Part shown: one piece after another, positions 1 to 7,478 of the stretch
Position numbering within the stretch: position 1 is the first letter of the stretch
Layout: every line of letters starts with the position of its first letter
Position numbers and translations under genes: made by a program
Notes under the pieces: model-generated
The model's input: the letters and a program-made list of their open reading frames with translations, nothing else
What the model was told of the DNA's origin: nothing
Database searches by the model: none
From: Lachnospiraceae bacterium
GTDB lineage: Bacteria > Bacillota > Clostridia > Lachnospirales > Lachnospiraceae
Length of the DNA stretch: 33,933 bases
Reading direction: 5' to 3'
Assembly: GCA_017513625.1 (NCBI GenBank)
Contig: JAFXEW010000045.1
Coordinates: 1-33,933 of the forward strand

Positions 1-6
1 ATATTT

Positions 7-79
7 TCCTCCTTAGCTCAGTCGGTAGAGCACCTGACTGTTAATCAGGGCGTCGTTGGTTCAAGTCCAACAGGGGGAG
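7..79 (+). tRNA. tRNA-Asn (anticodon GTT)
   Basis: A full cloverleaf can be drawn. The 7-bp acceptor stem pairs 7-13 with 72-78 with one G-T pair. The anticodon loop reads CTGTTAA, giving GTT, and the T arm is GTTGG/CCAAC around TTCAAGT. CCA is not encoded. It is the first of three tRNAs read in the same direction, and the cluster probably begins outside the window. Confidence 0.96.
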
Positions 80-138
80 CTAAGCGAAGCATAAAGTTTC
101 GTGAGAAAGAAACACAGGTGGGAAGAACAACCTGGAAC

Positions 139-210
139 GGCTCCATGGTCAAGCGGTTAAGACATCGCCCTTTCACGGCGGTAACACGGGTTCGATTCCC
201 GTTGGAGTCA
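139..210 (+). tRNA. tRNA-Glu (anticodon TTC)
   Basis: The acceptor stem GGCTCCA (139-145) pairs with TGGAGTC (203-209). The anticodon loop is CTTTCAC, giving TTC. The T arm is ACGGG/CCCGT around TTCGATT. No CCA is encoded. The 59-base spacer to tRNA-Asn shows nothing else. Confidence 0.96.
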
Positions 211-219
211 TTATAATAT

Positions 220-290
220 GGCGTGATAGCCAAGTGGTAAGGCCCCGGTCTGCAACACCGTCATCGCCGGTTCAAATCCGGCTCACGCCT
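220..290 (+). tRNA. tRNA-Cys (anticodon GCA)
   Basis: The acceptor stem GGCGTGA (220-226) pairs with TCACGCC (283-289), with discriminator T290. The anticodon loop contains TGCAA, giving GCA. The T arm is GCCGG/CCGGC around TTCAAAT. It lies 9 bases after tRNA-Glu and is followed at once by a terminator, so the three tRNAs are probably one transcript. Confidence 0.95.
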
Positions 291-292
291 CT

Positions 293-321
293 AAGAAGCT
301 GATTCAGTCAGCTTCTTTTTT
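293..321 (+). terminator. Rho-independent terminator of the tRNA cluster
   Basis: A 10-bp perfect stem, AAGAAGCTGA with TCAGCTTCTT, has a 5-base loop and runs into a T tract. It lies 2 bases after tRNA-Cys. Confidence 0.9.
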
Positions 322-334
322 GTTGCCCCCAAAT

Positions 335-373
335 AAAAGGATGCCGGATGATGTATACATCCGGCATCCTTTT
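335..373. terminator. Bidirectional terminator downstream of the sirtuin gene
   Basis: A perfect 16-bp inverted repeat (335-350 with 358-373) has a 7-base loop and A/T runs on both sides. It lies 5 bases beyond the sirtuin stop codon on the minus strand and would also back up the tRNA terminator. Confidence 0.85.
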
Positions 374-378
374 ATATA

Positions 379-1116
379 TTATAACATCCCGAATACTTCT
401 CCGATGGGAGCCTGTATGATTAAGTCAGCAAATTGGTCCCTGGGGGTAGGAGCCTTATTGATTACAACCAGTTTATCGCCCTTAAAGTAGTCAATTAATC
501 CTGCGGCCGGGTACACAGCCAGAGAGGTCCCACCTATAATCATGACGTCCGCTTTTTGGATGGCTGTTACTGCGCCGCGGATGGTCCCATCGTCCAGACC
601 TTCTTCGTACAGTACTACATCCGGCTTTACAAATCCGCCGCACTCTTTACAAAGGGGAATCTCATCACTGCTTAACATATGGTTTATGTCGTGAAAAGCA
701 CCGCATTTCTCGCAATAGTTTCTTAGTACGGAACCGTGTAGCTCGTATACATTACGGCTTCCGGCAGCCTGATGCAGACCGTCGATATTTTGTGTTATGA
801 CTGCACGTACCTTGCCAGCTGTTTCCAGTTCGGCCAACTTCAGATGGGCAGCGTTGGGCTTGGCATCTAAAAACAGCATTTTCTTTTTATAAAAACGGTA
901 AAATTCCTTGCGGTTACGTATATAGAAAGTGTGACTGAGAATGGTCTCCGGAGGATAATCGTATTCCTGGTGATACAAACCGTCCACACTTCTGAAATCG
1001 GGGATGCCGCTTTCTGTTGAAACACCGGCACCGCCGAAGAAAACGATATTGTTGTATCTTTTGATAATATCCTGCAATTCAATTATTTCTCTTGAATGTT
1101 TTGAAAGCTCTGACAT
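379..1116 (-). CDS. Sir2-family NAD-dependent protein deacylase (sirtuin)
   Basis: This protein of 245 residues probably removes acetyl or other acyl groups from protein lysines using NAD, in the cytoplasm. The Rossmann-type NAD motif GAGVSTESGIPDFR is at 29-42, TQNID at 108-112, catalytic His127 in ELHGS, and GGTSL at 195-199. A structural zinc site is formed by Cys135/138 and Cys156/159. The ATG at 1116 is chosen because AGGAGG sits about 5 bases upstream; an in-frame GTG two codons earlier overlaps that ribosome site. It stands alone, divergent from the DUF218 gene. Length and motifs are normal for bacterial class III or U sirtuins. Which acyl group it removes cannot be told from the sequence. 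Confidence 0.95.
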   Translation of the reverse strand: MSELSKHSREIIELQDIIKRYNNIVFFGGAGVSTESGIPDFRSVDGLYHQEYDYPPETILSHTFYIRNRKEFYRFYKKKMLFLDAKPNAAHLKLAELETAGKVRAVITQNIDGLHQAAGSRNVYELHGSVLRNYCEKCGAFHDINHMLSSDEIPLCKECGGFVKPDVVLYEEGLDDGTIRGAVTAIQKADVMIIGGTSLAVYPAAGLIDYFKGDKLVVINKAPTPRDQFADLIIQAPIGEVFGML

Positions 1117-1158
1117 GGGCACCTCCTATAATTTGGCATAACTAAAAGAACTGATATT

Positions 1159-1194
1159 AGTTTAACACATCTTTCCTACCCGGGCAAATGTGTT
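1159..1194 (-). promoter_or_regulatory. Promoter of the sirtuin gene with a flanking inverted repeat
   Basis: On the minus strand TTGCCC (1187-1182) and TAAACT (1164-1159) are separated by 17 bases. A 7-bp inverted repeat, AACACAT (1164-1170) and ATGTGTT (1188-1194), brackets this promoter core and could be an operator. It was recognised by eye only. Confidence 0.5.
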
Positions 1195-1232
1195 CATTTA
1201 TAAAATATTAAGAAAAGCGTAAACAGTTTTTA

Positions 1233-1262
1233 TTGAGCCTGCGGAAAATACTGTGGTATAGT
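1233..1262 (+). promoter_or_regulatory. Sigma-A-type promoter for the DUF218 gene
   Basis: TTGAGC (1233-1238) and TATAGT (1257-1262) are 18 bases apart, about 115 bases ahead of the chosen start codon. Confidence 0.5.
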
Positions 1263-1375
1263 ATATAAGGAGTGAATCTGTCAGGTAAAGATACAGAATC
1301 TGTCCGGACATTAACGTTGTAAATATGGTATGGGAACTGTTGAGGCTGCAATCAGCTTTCAGAAAGAGGAACGAT

Positions 1376-2227
1376 GTGAAAAGACAAAGAACGGAAGATT
1401 TACTCTCTCCGGAAAAAAGTAATAGGACAATCAGAATTTTGCCCGGGAAAACAATAAACAGTATACTTTGTATGGTGCTTGGGTGCTGTCTGGCAGTGGC
1501 AGCCTTTGGTTGTATTGTTTATTGCGGTTCCATCGCAGCCATACAGAGCGGAAGCAGGTTTTATTTGGTGTGGGGAGCTGCTGCTTTGATATGTACCTTA
1601 TTAGCGGTAATCTTTTTAAAACCACGTTTGTTACAAAACATTCCCAAGTGGGTAAAGCGGACTTTTATTGCTTTAATGATGGCAGGTTTTCTGATAGTCG
1701 GCGGACTCTTTTTGATGATAGGTAATGCAGTGTCCTATCATGCTGAGCCCGGAGCAGAATATCTGATAGTGCTGGGAGCACAGTGGCGGAATGGCGGACC
1801 AAGTGCAGTGCTCAGGTATCGTTTGGAAGCTGCAATTGATTACCTGGAGCAAAATCCGGAGACGAAGGTGATTGTTTCAGGTGGCCGGGGGGATAATGAA
1901 CCTATATCCGAGGCAGAAGGAATGGCAGGTTATCTCTGTGATGCGGGGATTGCCTCTGAGCGTATCATTTTGGAAAATAATTCAACCAGTACGTATGAGA
2001 ATTTGGAGTTCAGTAAGGAGTTTTGTGATATTACAGAAGACCGGATTCTGATTATAACAAATGATTTCCATGTGTATCGTGCCGTAAAGCTGGCAGAAAC
2101 AATGGGATATAAGGATGTATCCGGACTGGCAGCACTTTCAAATAAATGGCTTCTGCCACATAATACTTTACGGGAATGTGCAGCCCTACTGAAAGAAGTA
2201 TTGACGGGAAATATCAAATTGAATTAA
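1376..2227 (+). CDS. Membrane protein with DUF218 (SanA/YdcF-like) domain
   Basis: A 283-residue protein has three hydrophobic segments (about 27-54, 62-81 and 95-117), followed by an extracytoplasmic or peripheral DUF218 domain from about 129 (YLIVLGAQWRNGGPS, then IVSGGRGDNE and ENNSTSTYENLEFS). DUF218 proteins such as SanA, ElyC and YdcF are linked to envelope integrity or precursor metabolism, but their reaction is poorly defined. The start is taken as GTG at 1376, which has AAAGAGGA five bases upstream. An in-frame ATG at 1325 would add 17 residues but has no ribosome site. It is followed after 27 bases by the DUF951 gene, probably co-transcribed. Confidence 0.85.
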   Translation: MKRQRTEDLLSPEKSNRTIRILPGKTINSILCMVLGCCLAVAAFGCIVYCGSIAAIQSGSRFYLVWGAAALICTLLAVIFLKPRLLQNIPKWVKRTFIALMMAGFLIVGGLFLMIGNAVSYHAEPGAEYLIVLGAQWRNGGPSAVLRYRLEAAIDYLEQNPETKVIVSGGRGDNEPISEAEGMAGYLCDAGIASERIILENNSTSTYENLEFSKEFCDITEDRILIITNDFHVYRAVKLAETMGYKDVSGLAALSNKWLLPHNTLRECAALLKEVLTGNIKLN

Positions 2228-2254
2228 TAGATTGTGAAAGGGAAGAAGTATATT

Positions 2255-2437
2255 ATGGATATAGAAGTAGGAGCAGTTTTACGACTTAAAAAACAACACC
2301 CCTGTGGCTCCCATGAATGGGAGGTTTTGCGTGTGGGAGCGGACTTCAGACTGAAGTGCCTGGGATGCGGACATCAGATTATGATAGCGCGCAAGCTTTT
2401 GGAAAAAAACATCAAAGAAATTAAAGAAAAAGCTTGA
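2255..2437 (+). CDS. DUF951 small conserved protein
   Basis: A 60-residue protein beginning MDIEVG, with the family hallmark KKQHPCGSHEWEVLRVG followed by a CLGCGH pair of cysteines. This is the usual size and sequence of the Firmicute DUF951 family, which is often encoded just ahead of rpsF as here. No function is established. The Cys residues suggest a zinc-ribbon-like fold or nucleic acid binding, which is inference. The ATG at 2255 is preferred over a GTG seven codons upstream because AGGGAAGAAG precedes it. Its stop codon overlaps the -35 box of the rpsF promoter. Confidence 0.88.
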   Translation: MDIEVGAVLRLKKQHPCGSHEWEVLRVGADFRLKCLGCGHQIMIARKLLEKNIKEIKEKA

Positions 2438-2462
2438 AAATAAAGGATTTCTATGCTATCAT
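2434..2462 (+). promoter_or_regulatory. Promoter of rpsF-ssb-rpsR
   Basis: TTGAAA (2434-2439) and TATCAT (2457-2462) have exact 17-base spacing and a TGC extended -10. The -35 box overlaps the DUF951 stop codon. Confidence 0.75.
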
Positions 2463-2489
2463 ATCAAATTGTGATATATTATATTCCTT

Positions 2490-2510
2490 GCTCATTCCCC
2501 GAGAATGGGC
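2490..2510 (+). promoter_or_regulatory. rpsF leader hairpin, candidate S6:S18 autoregulatory site
   Basis: An 8-bp stem (2490-2497 with 2503-2510, one G-U pair) carries a five-base loop CCCGA. It sits 26 bases ahead of the rpsF start and just before the ribosome site AAGGAGGT. Published S6:S18 leaders bind through an unpaired CCG next to a helix that mimics 16S h22. An exposed CCG is present here, but the exact consensus was not checked. Confidence 0.45.
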
Positions 2511-2535
2511 CAGAGACCAAAAGGAGGTAACAAGC

Positions 2536-2826
2536 ATGAACAAGTATGAATTAGCCGTTGTTGTTAGCGCGAAGATCGAAGATGATGAAAGAGCTGCAGT
2601 TGTTGACAAGTGCAAAGCTTATGTTGAGAGATTCGGCGGCACAATTACTGAGGTGGAAGAGTGGGGCAAGAAGAGACTTGCTTACGAAGTTCAGAAGATG
2701 AGAGAAGCTTTCTACTATTTCATCAGATTTGAGGCTGATAGCACTGCTCCCGCAGAGATCGAGAATCGTGTACGCATTATGGACAATGTTATCAGATTTT
2801 TATGCGTTAGACAGGACGAGGCATAA
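2536..2826 (+). CDS. rpsF: 30S ribosomal protein S6
   Basis: A 96-residue protein with the S6 pattern MNKYELAVVVSAKIEDDERAA, then WGKKRLAYEVQKMREAFYYF and a C-terminal IRFLCVRQDEA. S6 binds the central domain of 16S rRNA as a pair with S18, whose gene is two cistrons downstream. The ATG at 2536 follows AAGGAGGT by seven bases; an upstream in-frame extension is excluded because it would run through the promoter and leader hairpin. It is first in the rpsF-ssb-rpsR operon and ends 20 bases before ssb. Confidence 0.98.
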   Translation: MNKYELAVVVSAKIEDDERAAVVDKCKAYVERFGGTITEVEEWGKKRLAYEVQKMREAFYYFIRFEADSTAPAEIENRVRIMDNVIRFLCVRQDEA

Positions 2827-2846
2827 GAGAAAGCGAGAAGTGTAAT

Positions 2847-3299
2847 ATGAATAAAGTAATTCTTATGGGACGATTAACCAGAGATCCTGAGGTTAGATAT
2901 TCACAGGGTGCTAGCCAGACAGCGATTGCACGTTTTTCTATAGCAGTGGACAGAAGATTTAAGCGTGAGGGTGAGCCTGATGCAGATTTCTTTAACTGTA
3001 CATGCTTTGGTAAGCAGGCTGAGTTCGTAGAGAGATATCTGCGTAAAGGAACCAAAATCCTGACTGCAGGCCGTATCCAGAATGATAACTACACCAACAA
3101 AGACGGTCAGATGGTTTACAGTGTCCGCGTTATGGTAGATGAAATTGAGTTTGCCGAGAGCAAGAATGCGTCTTCCGGAAATGAAGGCGGTTTCGGCGGT
3201 GGTTACATGGGTGGTAACAATATACCAGCTCCTTCAGGTGCCGGTGACGGCTTCATGAACATCCCTGACGGAATTGATGAAGAATTACCATTTAACTAA
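2847..3299 (+). CDS. ssb: Single-stranded DNA-binding protein
   Basis: A 150-residue SSB. The N-terminal OB fold covers about 1-110 ([40 protein letters not shown]). It is followed by a Gly-rich flexible linker and the acidic tip DEELPFN, which in this family recruits replication and repair partners. It acts as a tetramer at forks. Its place between rpsF and rpsR is the standard Firmicute arrangement. The ribosome site is weak (GAGAAG), so coupling to rpsF translation is likely. Confidence 0.98.
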   Translation: MNKVILMGRLTRDPEVRYSQGASQTAIARFSIAVDRRFKREGEPDADFFNCTCFGKQAEFVERYLRKGTKILTAGRIQNDNYTNKDGQMVYSVRVMVDEIEFAESKNASSGNEGGFGGGYMGGNNIPAPSGAGDGFMNIPDGIDEELPFN

Positions 3300-3325
3300 T
3301 TTTGATTAAGATAGGAGGCAATGTC

Positions 3326-3589
3326 ATGGCATTTAATAAAGCAGAGAAGTCTGATTCTCCGATGAGAAAAAAAGGCGGAATGCGCAGAAGAAAGAAAGTT
3401 TGCGTATTCTGTGGTAAAGATAATGTAATTGATTACAAGGATACAAACAAGTTAAAGAGATATGTATCTGAAAGAGGTAAGATTCTGCCCCGCAGAATTA
3501 CCGGCAACTGTGCAAAGCATCAGAGAGCACTGACTGTAGCTATTAAGAGAGCTCGTCACGTAGCTATTATGCCTTACGTACAGGATTAA
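3326..3589 (+). CDS. rpsR: 30S ribosomal protein S18 (zinc-ligand form)
   Basis: An 87-residue S18 with basic N-terminus [16 protein letters not shown] and the core [20 protein letters not shown]. The CxxC pair plus the later Cys and His match the zinc-binding form of S18, rather than the zinc-free paralog. The start ATG at 3326 has AGGAGG at 3313-3318. It is last in the operon and is followed by a strong terminator. Confidence 0.98.
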   Translation: MAFNKAEKSDSPMRKKGGMRRRKKVCVFCGKDNVIDYKDTNKLKRYVSERGKILPRRITGNCAKHQRALTVAIKRARHVAIMPYVQD

Positions 3590-3607
3590 TTTAAAGTATG
3601 TGGATAG

Positions 3608-3646
3608 AACCTTTAAACGCCGAGATTTTGGTGTTTAAAGGTTTTT
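3608..3646 (+). terminator. Terminator of the rpsF operon
   Basis: AACCTTTAAAC (3608-3618) pairs with GTTTAAAGGTT (3633-3643), extended by further pairs, and is followed by TTTTT. It lies 19 bases past rpsR. Confidence 0.9.
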
Positions 3647-3675
3647 CTTTTATTCAGAAAAGTATAAGAGATAAG

Positions 3676-3786
3676 TTAGGATGCCTTTGTCAGAAACAGC
3701 ACATTTGCCACCCCGTTTTCCCGGGGCCTGAGACCCGGCTACAAGGTACTGGCGGAGGAGGTAGCTTAACTTAATGACATTGCAGC
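3676..3786. repeat. Decayed single arm (copy C) of the dispersed foldback repeat
   Basis: This stretch aligns by eye with the right outer arm of copies A and B. Shared landmarks in order are AGAAACNGCACATTTGCCAC, then TTTCCGGGGC, CAAGGTA, GAGG, and the terminal CTTAACTTAATGACATTG. Only the distal arm is present; the central hairpin and the other arm are missing. It fills the gap between the rpsR terminator and the promoter of the next operon, and makes up much of the gene-free 3590-3926 interval. Confidence 0.75.
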
Positions 3787-3801
3787 AGTCCCCCTCTTTC
3801 G

Positions 3802-3885
3802 TTGACATGAAGTGCCTTTACATGCTATATTTATATAAGTGGCAGTGTGTCCAAAAGTTTTCACGCATGCGAAAATTCGACATGC
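3802..3885 (+). promoter_or_regulatory. Promoter of the U32-like/gdpP/rplI/dnaB operon plus downstream palindrome
   Basis: TTGACA (3802-3807) and TATATT (3826-3831) are 18 bases apart, with a TGC extended -10. About 35 bases further is a near-perfect inverted repeat, GCATG CGAA aa TTCG a CATGC (3865-3885), which would form a leader hairpin or an operator. The gene starts at 3927. Confidence 0.65.
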
Positions 3886-3926
3886 GGCTGCCTAAATTTG
3901 TTGTATAATAACAAAGGAGTGCAGAG

Positions 3927-4877
3927 ATGGCTGTAAAGTTTCATTTGCCGGGATTGAGATATAATTATCCCCTGAATATGTTATTTTTAGATATGATTCG
4001 AAAGTATCCTGAATGGGTGCGTGAGGGCGTGGAAATCGCTTCCTTTTTTGGAGAGTTTCCTACTTCCCTGTGGAATGGCGGAAGATTTTGTAATGATGAC
4101 CAGTGTTCGGCACAGTTTGTCCAGGGTGTGGTGCAGAATATTAATGCCAGAGGGATTCCGGTGAGATATACCTATACGAATCCCGGTGTCGGCGAGGCGG
4201 ATTTGGAAGACCCTTATTGTAACTTCTGTATGAAGGTGGCAGATAACGGCATGAATGAGGTGCTGGTGGTGTCTCCCGTGTTGGAAGCCTACATCAGAGA
4301 GAATTATCCGGGCTTTAAGATTAACAGCTCCACTTGTAAGGAAATCCGTGATATTGACGGATTGAACGAAGAATTGGAAAAAGATTATAATCTGGTAGTA
4401 TTGGATTACAATATGAATAATCAGTTTGAACTGCTTGAGCAGATTAAGCACAAGGAAAGATGTGAGATACTGGTAAATGCATGCTGTGTGCCTAATTGTC
4501 CCCGACGGGGAGAGCATTATCAGATGATCGGAAAGCAGGAAAGAATTGCGTTAAAGAACCGCAAGATGCCACCTGATAAGCGTATTCCCATGCCCGGCTG
4601 GCATTGTGAATACGGCATGATGAATTCCGTTTATTCCATTCGTGAATATCCTACCTATGTTTCGCCGGATGCTATTTGGGAGAAATATGTGCCCATGGGC
4701 TTTGAGAATTTTAAGCTGGAGGGCAGAACTGCTAATATATTCCTGCTTATTGAGACCTACTGTATGTATATGTTGAAACCTGAACATGCAGGCGAGGGCA
4801 GGCTGATGTTGACATCGAATTTAGAGGCAAATAAGATAATTACCGTAAACAAACCCAAAAGAGGAACCTGGCCGTAA
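3927..4877 (+). CDS. Cys-rich U32-peptidase-like protein, possible Fe-S TIM barrel
   Basis: A 316-residue cytoplasmic protein without signal or membrane segments. Its overall pattern resembles the U32/UbiU-UbiV superfamily: alternating hydrophobic strands, the segment EILVNACCVPNCPRRGEHY at 180-198, and GFENFKLEGRT at 258-268. Ten cysteines (55, 60, 98, 101, 137, 179, 186, 187, 191, 227) are seen. The CC-x3-C group resembles the iron-sulfur ligands described in UbiV, but no cluster is proven. RBS AAAGGAG lies six bases before the ATG. It leads the gdpP-rplI-dnaB operon, an unusual companion. Substrate unknown; peptidase activity should not be assumed. Confidence 0.55.
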   Translation: MAVKFHLPGLRYNYPLNMLFLDMIRKYPEWVREGVEIASFFGEFPTSLWNGGRFCNDDQCSAQFVQGVVQNINARGIPVRYTYTNPGVGEADLEDPYCNFCMKVADNGMNEVLVVSPVLEAYIRENYPGFKINSSTCKEIRDIDGLNEELEKDYNLVVLDYNMNNQFELLEQIKHKERCEILVNACCVPNCPRRGEHYQMIGKQERIALKNRKMPPDKRIPMPGWHCEYGMMNSVYSIREYPTYVSPDAIWEKYVPMGFENFKLEGRTANIFLLIETYCMYMLKPEHAGEGRLMLTSNLEANKIITVNKPKRGTWP

Positions 4878-4924
4878 GCAGTATATGTGGCTTTGAACCT
4901 GAAATGCTTTCCGGAGGGTAGAGT

Positions 4925-6976
4925 ATGAAAAAAAGGATTAAGCTTAAGGGAAAAATAAAGACCTATATTTTATATACCATATATTTAGGTGTTTTACTGG
5001 CAACCGTTAATCTGGCTATATTTATGGTGGATTCACATTCCGGTGCATTACTGGGATGTTTTACGCTGTTTTACTTTGGTGTGGTTTTGACTTTGTATTA
5101 CAGAAACAAACCCATTATCATGAATGAGCTAATCAGCTTTGCTACAGAATACGGTCAAATACAGAAGCTGCTTTTGAGGGAACTGGATATTCCGTATGCA
5201 TTGCTTGATGATACCGGCAAGATTATCTGGACCAATACTGCGTTTGAAAATGCAGTACACCAGCCCAAAGGCTATAATAAGTCTATTACAGCCCTGTTTC
5301 CCACCATTACCAGGGACAGGTTGCCGGATGACTCCGGTCTGGATGAAGCCCAATATGAGTTGCAGTTTGAGGATGCGGATTATGTAATTAAATTCGGCAA
5401 GATTTCTCTGCAGGAAATGGCTCAAAACAGCAATATGATAGATGATGAAGATTATGATGGCTATCTCATTGCAGTGTATATGTATGATGAGACTGCATTA
5501 CATATTGCCCTTCGTGAAATTGATGACCAGAGTCTGGCCGTAGGTATGATTTATCTGGATAATTACGAAGAAGCTCTGCAGACTGTAGAAGAGGTGCGCC
5601 GTTCCCTTTTGACAGCCTTAATAGACCGTAAAATCAATAAATATATATCTGCGCTGGATGGAATTGCCAAGAAGCTGGAAAAGGATAAATACCTGATTAT
5701 CATGCGTAAAAAGGCGATTGCACAGTTGCAGGAAAGCCGTTTTGACTTGCTGGAAGAGGTTAAAACCGTTAATATCGGTAATGAAATGGCTGTTACCATC
5801 AGTATAGGTGTGGGATTGGATGGTTTGTCCTATGCCCAGAATTATGAGTTTGCACGTAATGCCATTGACCTTGCTTTGGGACGCGGCGGTGACCAGGCAG
5901 TTATCAAGACGCCGGAAACGGTTACATATTACGGCGGTAAGAGCCAGCAGGTAGAGAAAAATACCCGTGTTAAAGCACGTGTGAAAGCACAGGCTTTGAG
6001 GGAGATTATTACGGCCAAGGACCATGTACTGGTTATGGGCCACAGAATGGGTGATGTGGACAGTTTCGGCGCTTCGGTGGGTATTTACCGTATTGCACAG
6101 GCCCTTGGCAGAAAGGCCCATATTGTATTAAATGATGTGACTACATCGGTACAGCCCCTTGTGGAGCTTTTTAAGGATAAGCCTGAGTATGAAAGTGATA
6201 TGATTGTAAATAACCAGCAGGCTATGGAACTGGCAGGAAATAATGTGGTGCTGGTGGTGGTGGATGTAAACAGACCTTCCATTACGGAATGTCCCGATTT
6301 GCTCCGTTATTGTAAGTCTGTAGTAGTGCTGGATCATCACAGACAGGGGACGGAGACCATTGAGAATGCTACGCTTTCCTATGTGGAGCCTTATGCATCC
6401 TCTTCCTGTGAAATGGTTTCTGAGATTTTACAATATACATATGACAATATTAAAGTGAGACCGGAAGAGGCTGACTGTATGTATTCCGGTATTATGATTG
6501 ATACCAACAATTTTATGACCAAAACAGGTGTGAGAACTTTTGAAGCGGCGGCATTCCTGCGCAGAAGTGGAGCGGATGTTACCAGAGTGCGTAAGCTGTT
6601 CCGGGAAGATGCTATGGAATATAAGGCTAAAGCGGATGCTGTGAGCCAGGCGGAGATTTATAAGCAGTATTTTGCGATTTCCGTATGTACGGCGGAAGAA
6701 TTGCCCAGCCCTACCATAGTAGGTGCACAGGCGGCAAACGAACTTCTGAATATCAAGGGAATCAAAGCCAGCTTCGTACTTACGGATTATCAGGGTAAGA
6801 TTTATGTCAGTGCCCGTTCCATAGATGAAGTGAATGTGCAGATTATCATGGAGCGTATGGGTGGCGGCGGTCACCTGAATGTGGCAGCTTGTCAGATGGA
6901 AGGCATTGGACTGGTGGAAGCAATCGGTGAATTAAAGACAACCATTGACTCCATGCTGGAGAATAATGAAATATAA
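4925..6976 (+). CDS. gdpP: Cyclic-di-AMP phosphodiesterase GdpP (YybT)
   Basis: A 683-residue membrane phosphodiesterase that hydrolyses c-di-AMP to pApA and so lowers the second messenger that controls potassium, osmolyte and wall homeostasis. Two membrane helices (12-34, 39-58) are followed by a degenerate PAS region (about 75-160), a degenerate GGDEF domain (about 175-330) and DHH/DHHA1 domains from about 360. Metal ligands are visible at His373, Asp377, Asp379, Asp447, His471 of the DHH motif at 470-472, and Asp526. GGGGH at 646-650 is the DHHA1 motif. The length is typical. RBS CGGAGG is near 4913-4918. The gdpP-rplI-dnaB order is conserved in Firmicutes. Confidence 0.96.
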   Translation: MKKRIKLKGKIKTYILYTIYLGVLLATVNLAIFMVDSHSGALLGCFTLFYFGVVLTLYYRNKPIIMNELISFATEYGQIQKLLLRELDIPYALLDDTGKIIWTNTAFENAVHQPKGYNKSITALFPTITRDRLPDDSGLDEAQYELQFEDADYVIKFGKISLQEMAQNSNMIDDEDYDGYLIAVYMYDETALHIALREIDDQSLAVGMIYLDNYEEALQTVEEVRRSLLTALIDRKINKYISALDGIAKKLEKDKYLIIMRKKAIAQLQESRFDLLEEVKTVNIGNEMAVTISIGVGLDGLSYAQNYEFARNAIDLALGRGGDQAVIKTPETVTYYGGKSQQVEKNTRVKARVKAQALREIITAKDHVLVMGHRMGDVDSFGASVGIYRIAQALGRKAHIVLNDVTTSVQPLVELFKDKPEYESDMIVNNQQAMELAGNNVVLVVVDVNRPSITECPDLLRYCKSVVVLDHHRQGTETIENATLSYVEPYASSSCEMVSEILQYTYDNIKVRPEEADCMYSGIMIDTNNFMTKTGVRTFEAAAFLRRSGADVTRVRKLFREDAMEYKAKADAVSQAEIYKQYFAISVCTAEELPSPTIVGAQAANELLNIKGIKASFVLTDYQGKIYVSARSIDEVNVQIIMERMGGGGHLNVAACQMEGIGLVEAIGELKTTIDSMLENNEI

Positions 6977-7008
6977 AATTGTCCCGGATGGGACAGACGG
7001 AGAATGCG

Positions 7009-7455
7009 ATGAAGATTATTTTATTACAGGATGAGAAAAAATTAGGCAAGAAGGGCGATATTATTGAAGCAAGCGAAGGCTATGCACGTAACTATATTTT
7101 GCCCAAGAAAATCGGTGTGGAAGCCACACCTAAGAATATGAACGATCTGAAGCTGCAGAAGGCCAACAATGAAAAGGTGGCACAGGAGCAGTTGGATGCA
7201 GCCAAGGAACTGGCAGCATTACTTGAAACCAAGCAGATTGTGGTTAAAATCAAAGCAGGCGAAGGCGGAAGGACTTTCGGTAGCGTATCTACCAAAGAAA
7301 TAGCGGCAGCTTGCAAAGAGCAGCATGGTATTGAAGTGGATAAAAAGAAGATTGTATTGCCCGAGAGCATTAAGAACTTTGGTGGTTATGAGGTTGCTGT
7401 GAAGCTTCATCCCCAAGTGACGGGCAAGCTGATGGTGAAGGTTGTAGAAGCTTAA
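7009..7455 (+). CDS. rplI: 50S ribosomal protein L9
   Basis: A 148-residue L9 with the N-terminal rRNA-binding domain (MKIILLQDEKKLGKKGDIIE, then GYARNYILPKK), a long central helix, and a C-terminal domain containing GGRTFGSVSTKEIA. The start at 7009 fits the family; the in-frame stretch back to 6979 is not conserved in L9. A small hairpin, TGTCCC-GGAT-GGGACA (6980-6995), lies between gdpP and this start and could tune translation. It lies 32 bases after gdpP and 23 before dnaB. Confidence 0.97.
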   Translation: MKIILLQDEKKLGKKGDIIEASEGYARNYILPKKIGVEATPKNMNDLKLQKANNEKVAQEQLDAAKELAALLETKQIVVKIKAGEGGRTFGSVSTKEIAAACKEQHGIEVDKKKIVLPESIKNFGGYEVAVKLHPQVTGKLMVKVVEA

Positions 7456-7478
7456 AAGATGAGGAAGACAAGTAGCCA

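Noticed and set aside
1325..1375. N-terminal extension of the DUF218 protein from ATG 1325
   Set aside because: No ribosome site before it; GTG 1376 has AAAGAGGA at ideal spacing and leaves a normal first membrane segment.
2434..2535. N-terminal extension of S6 in the same frame
   Set aside because: It would read through the promoter and leader hairpin and is not part of the S6 family. The ribosome site supports the start at 2536.
3904..3909. TATAAT just before the U32-like gene as a promoter
   Set aside because: A transcript from it would begin at the ribosome site, and no -35 box lies at suitable distance. The TTGACA/TATATT pair upstream is better.
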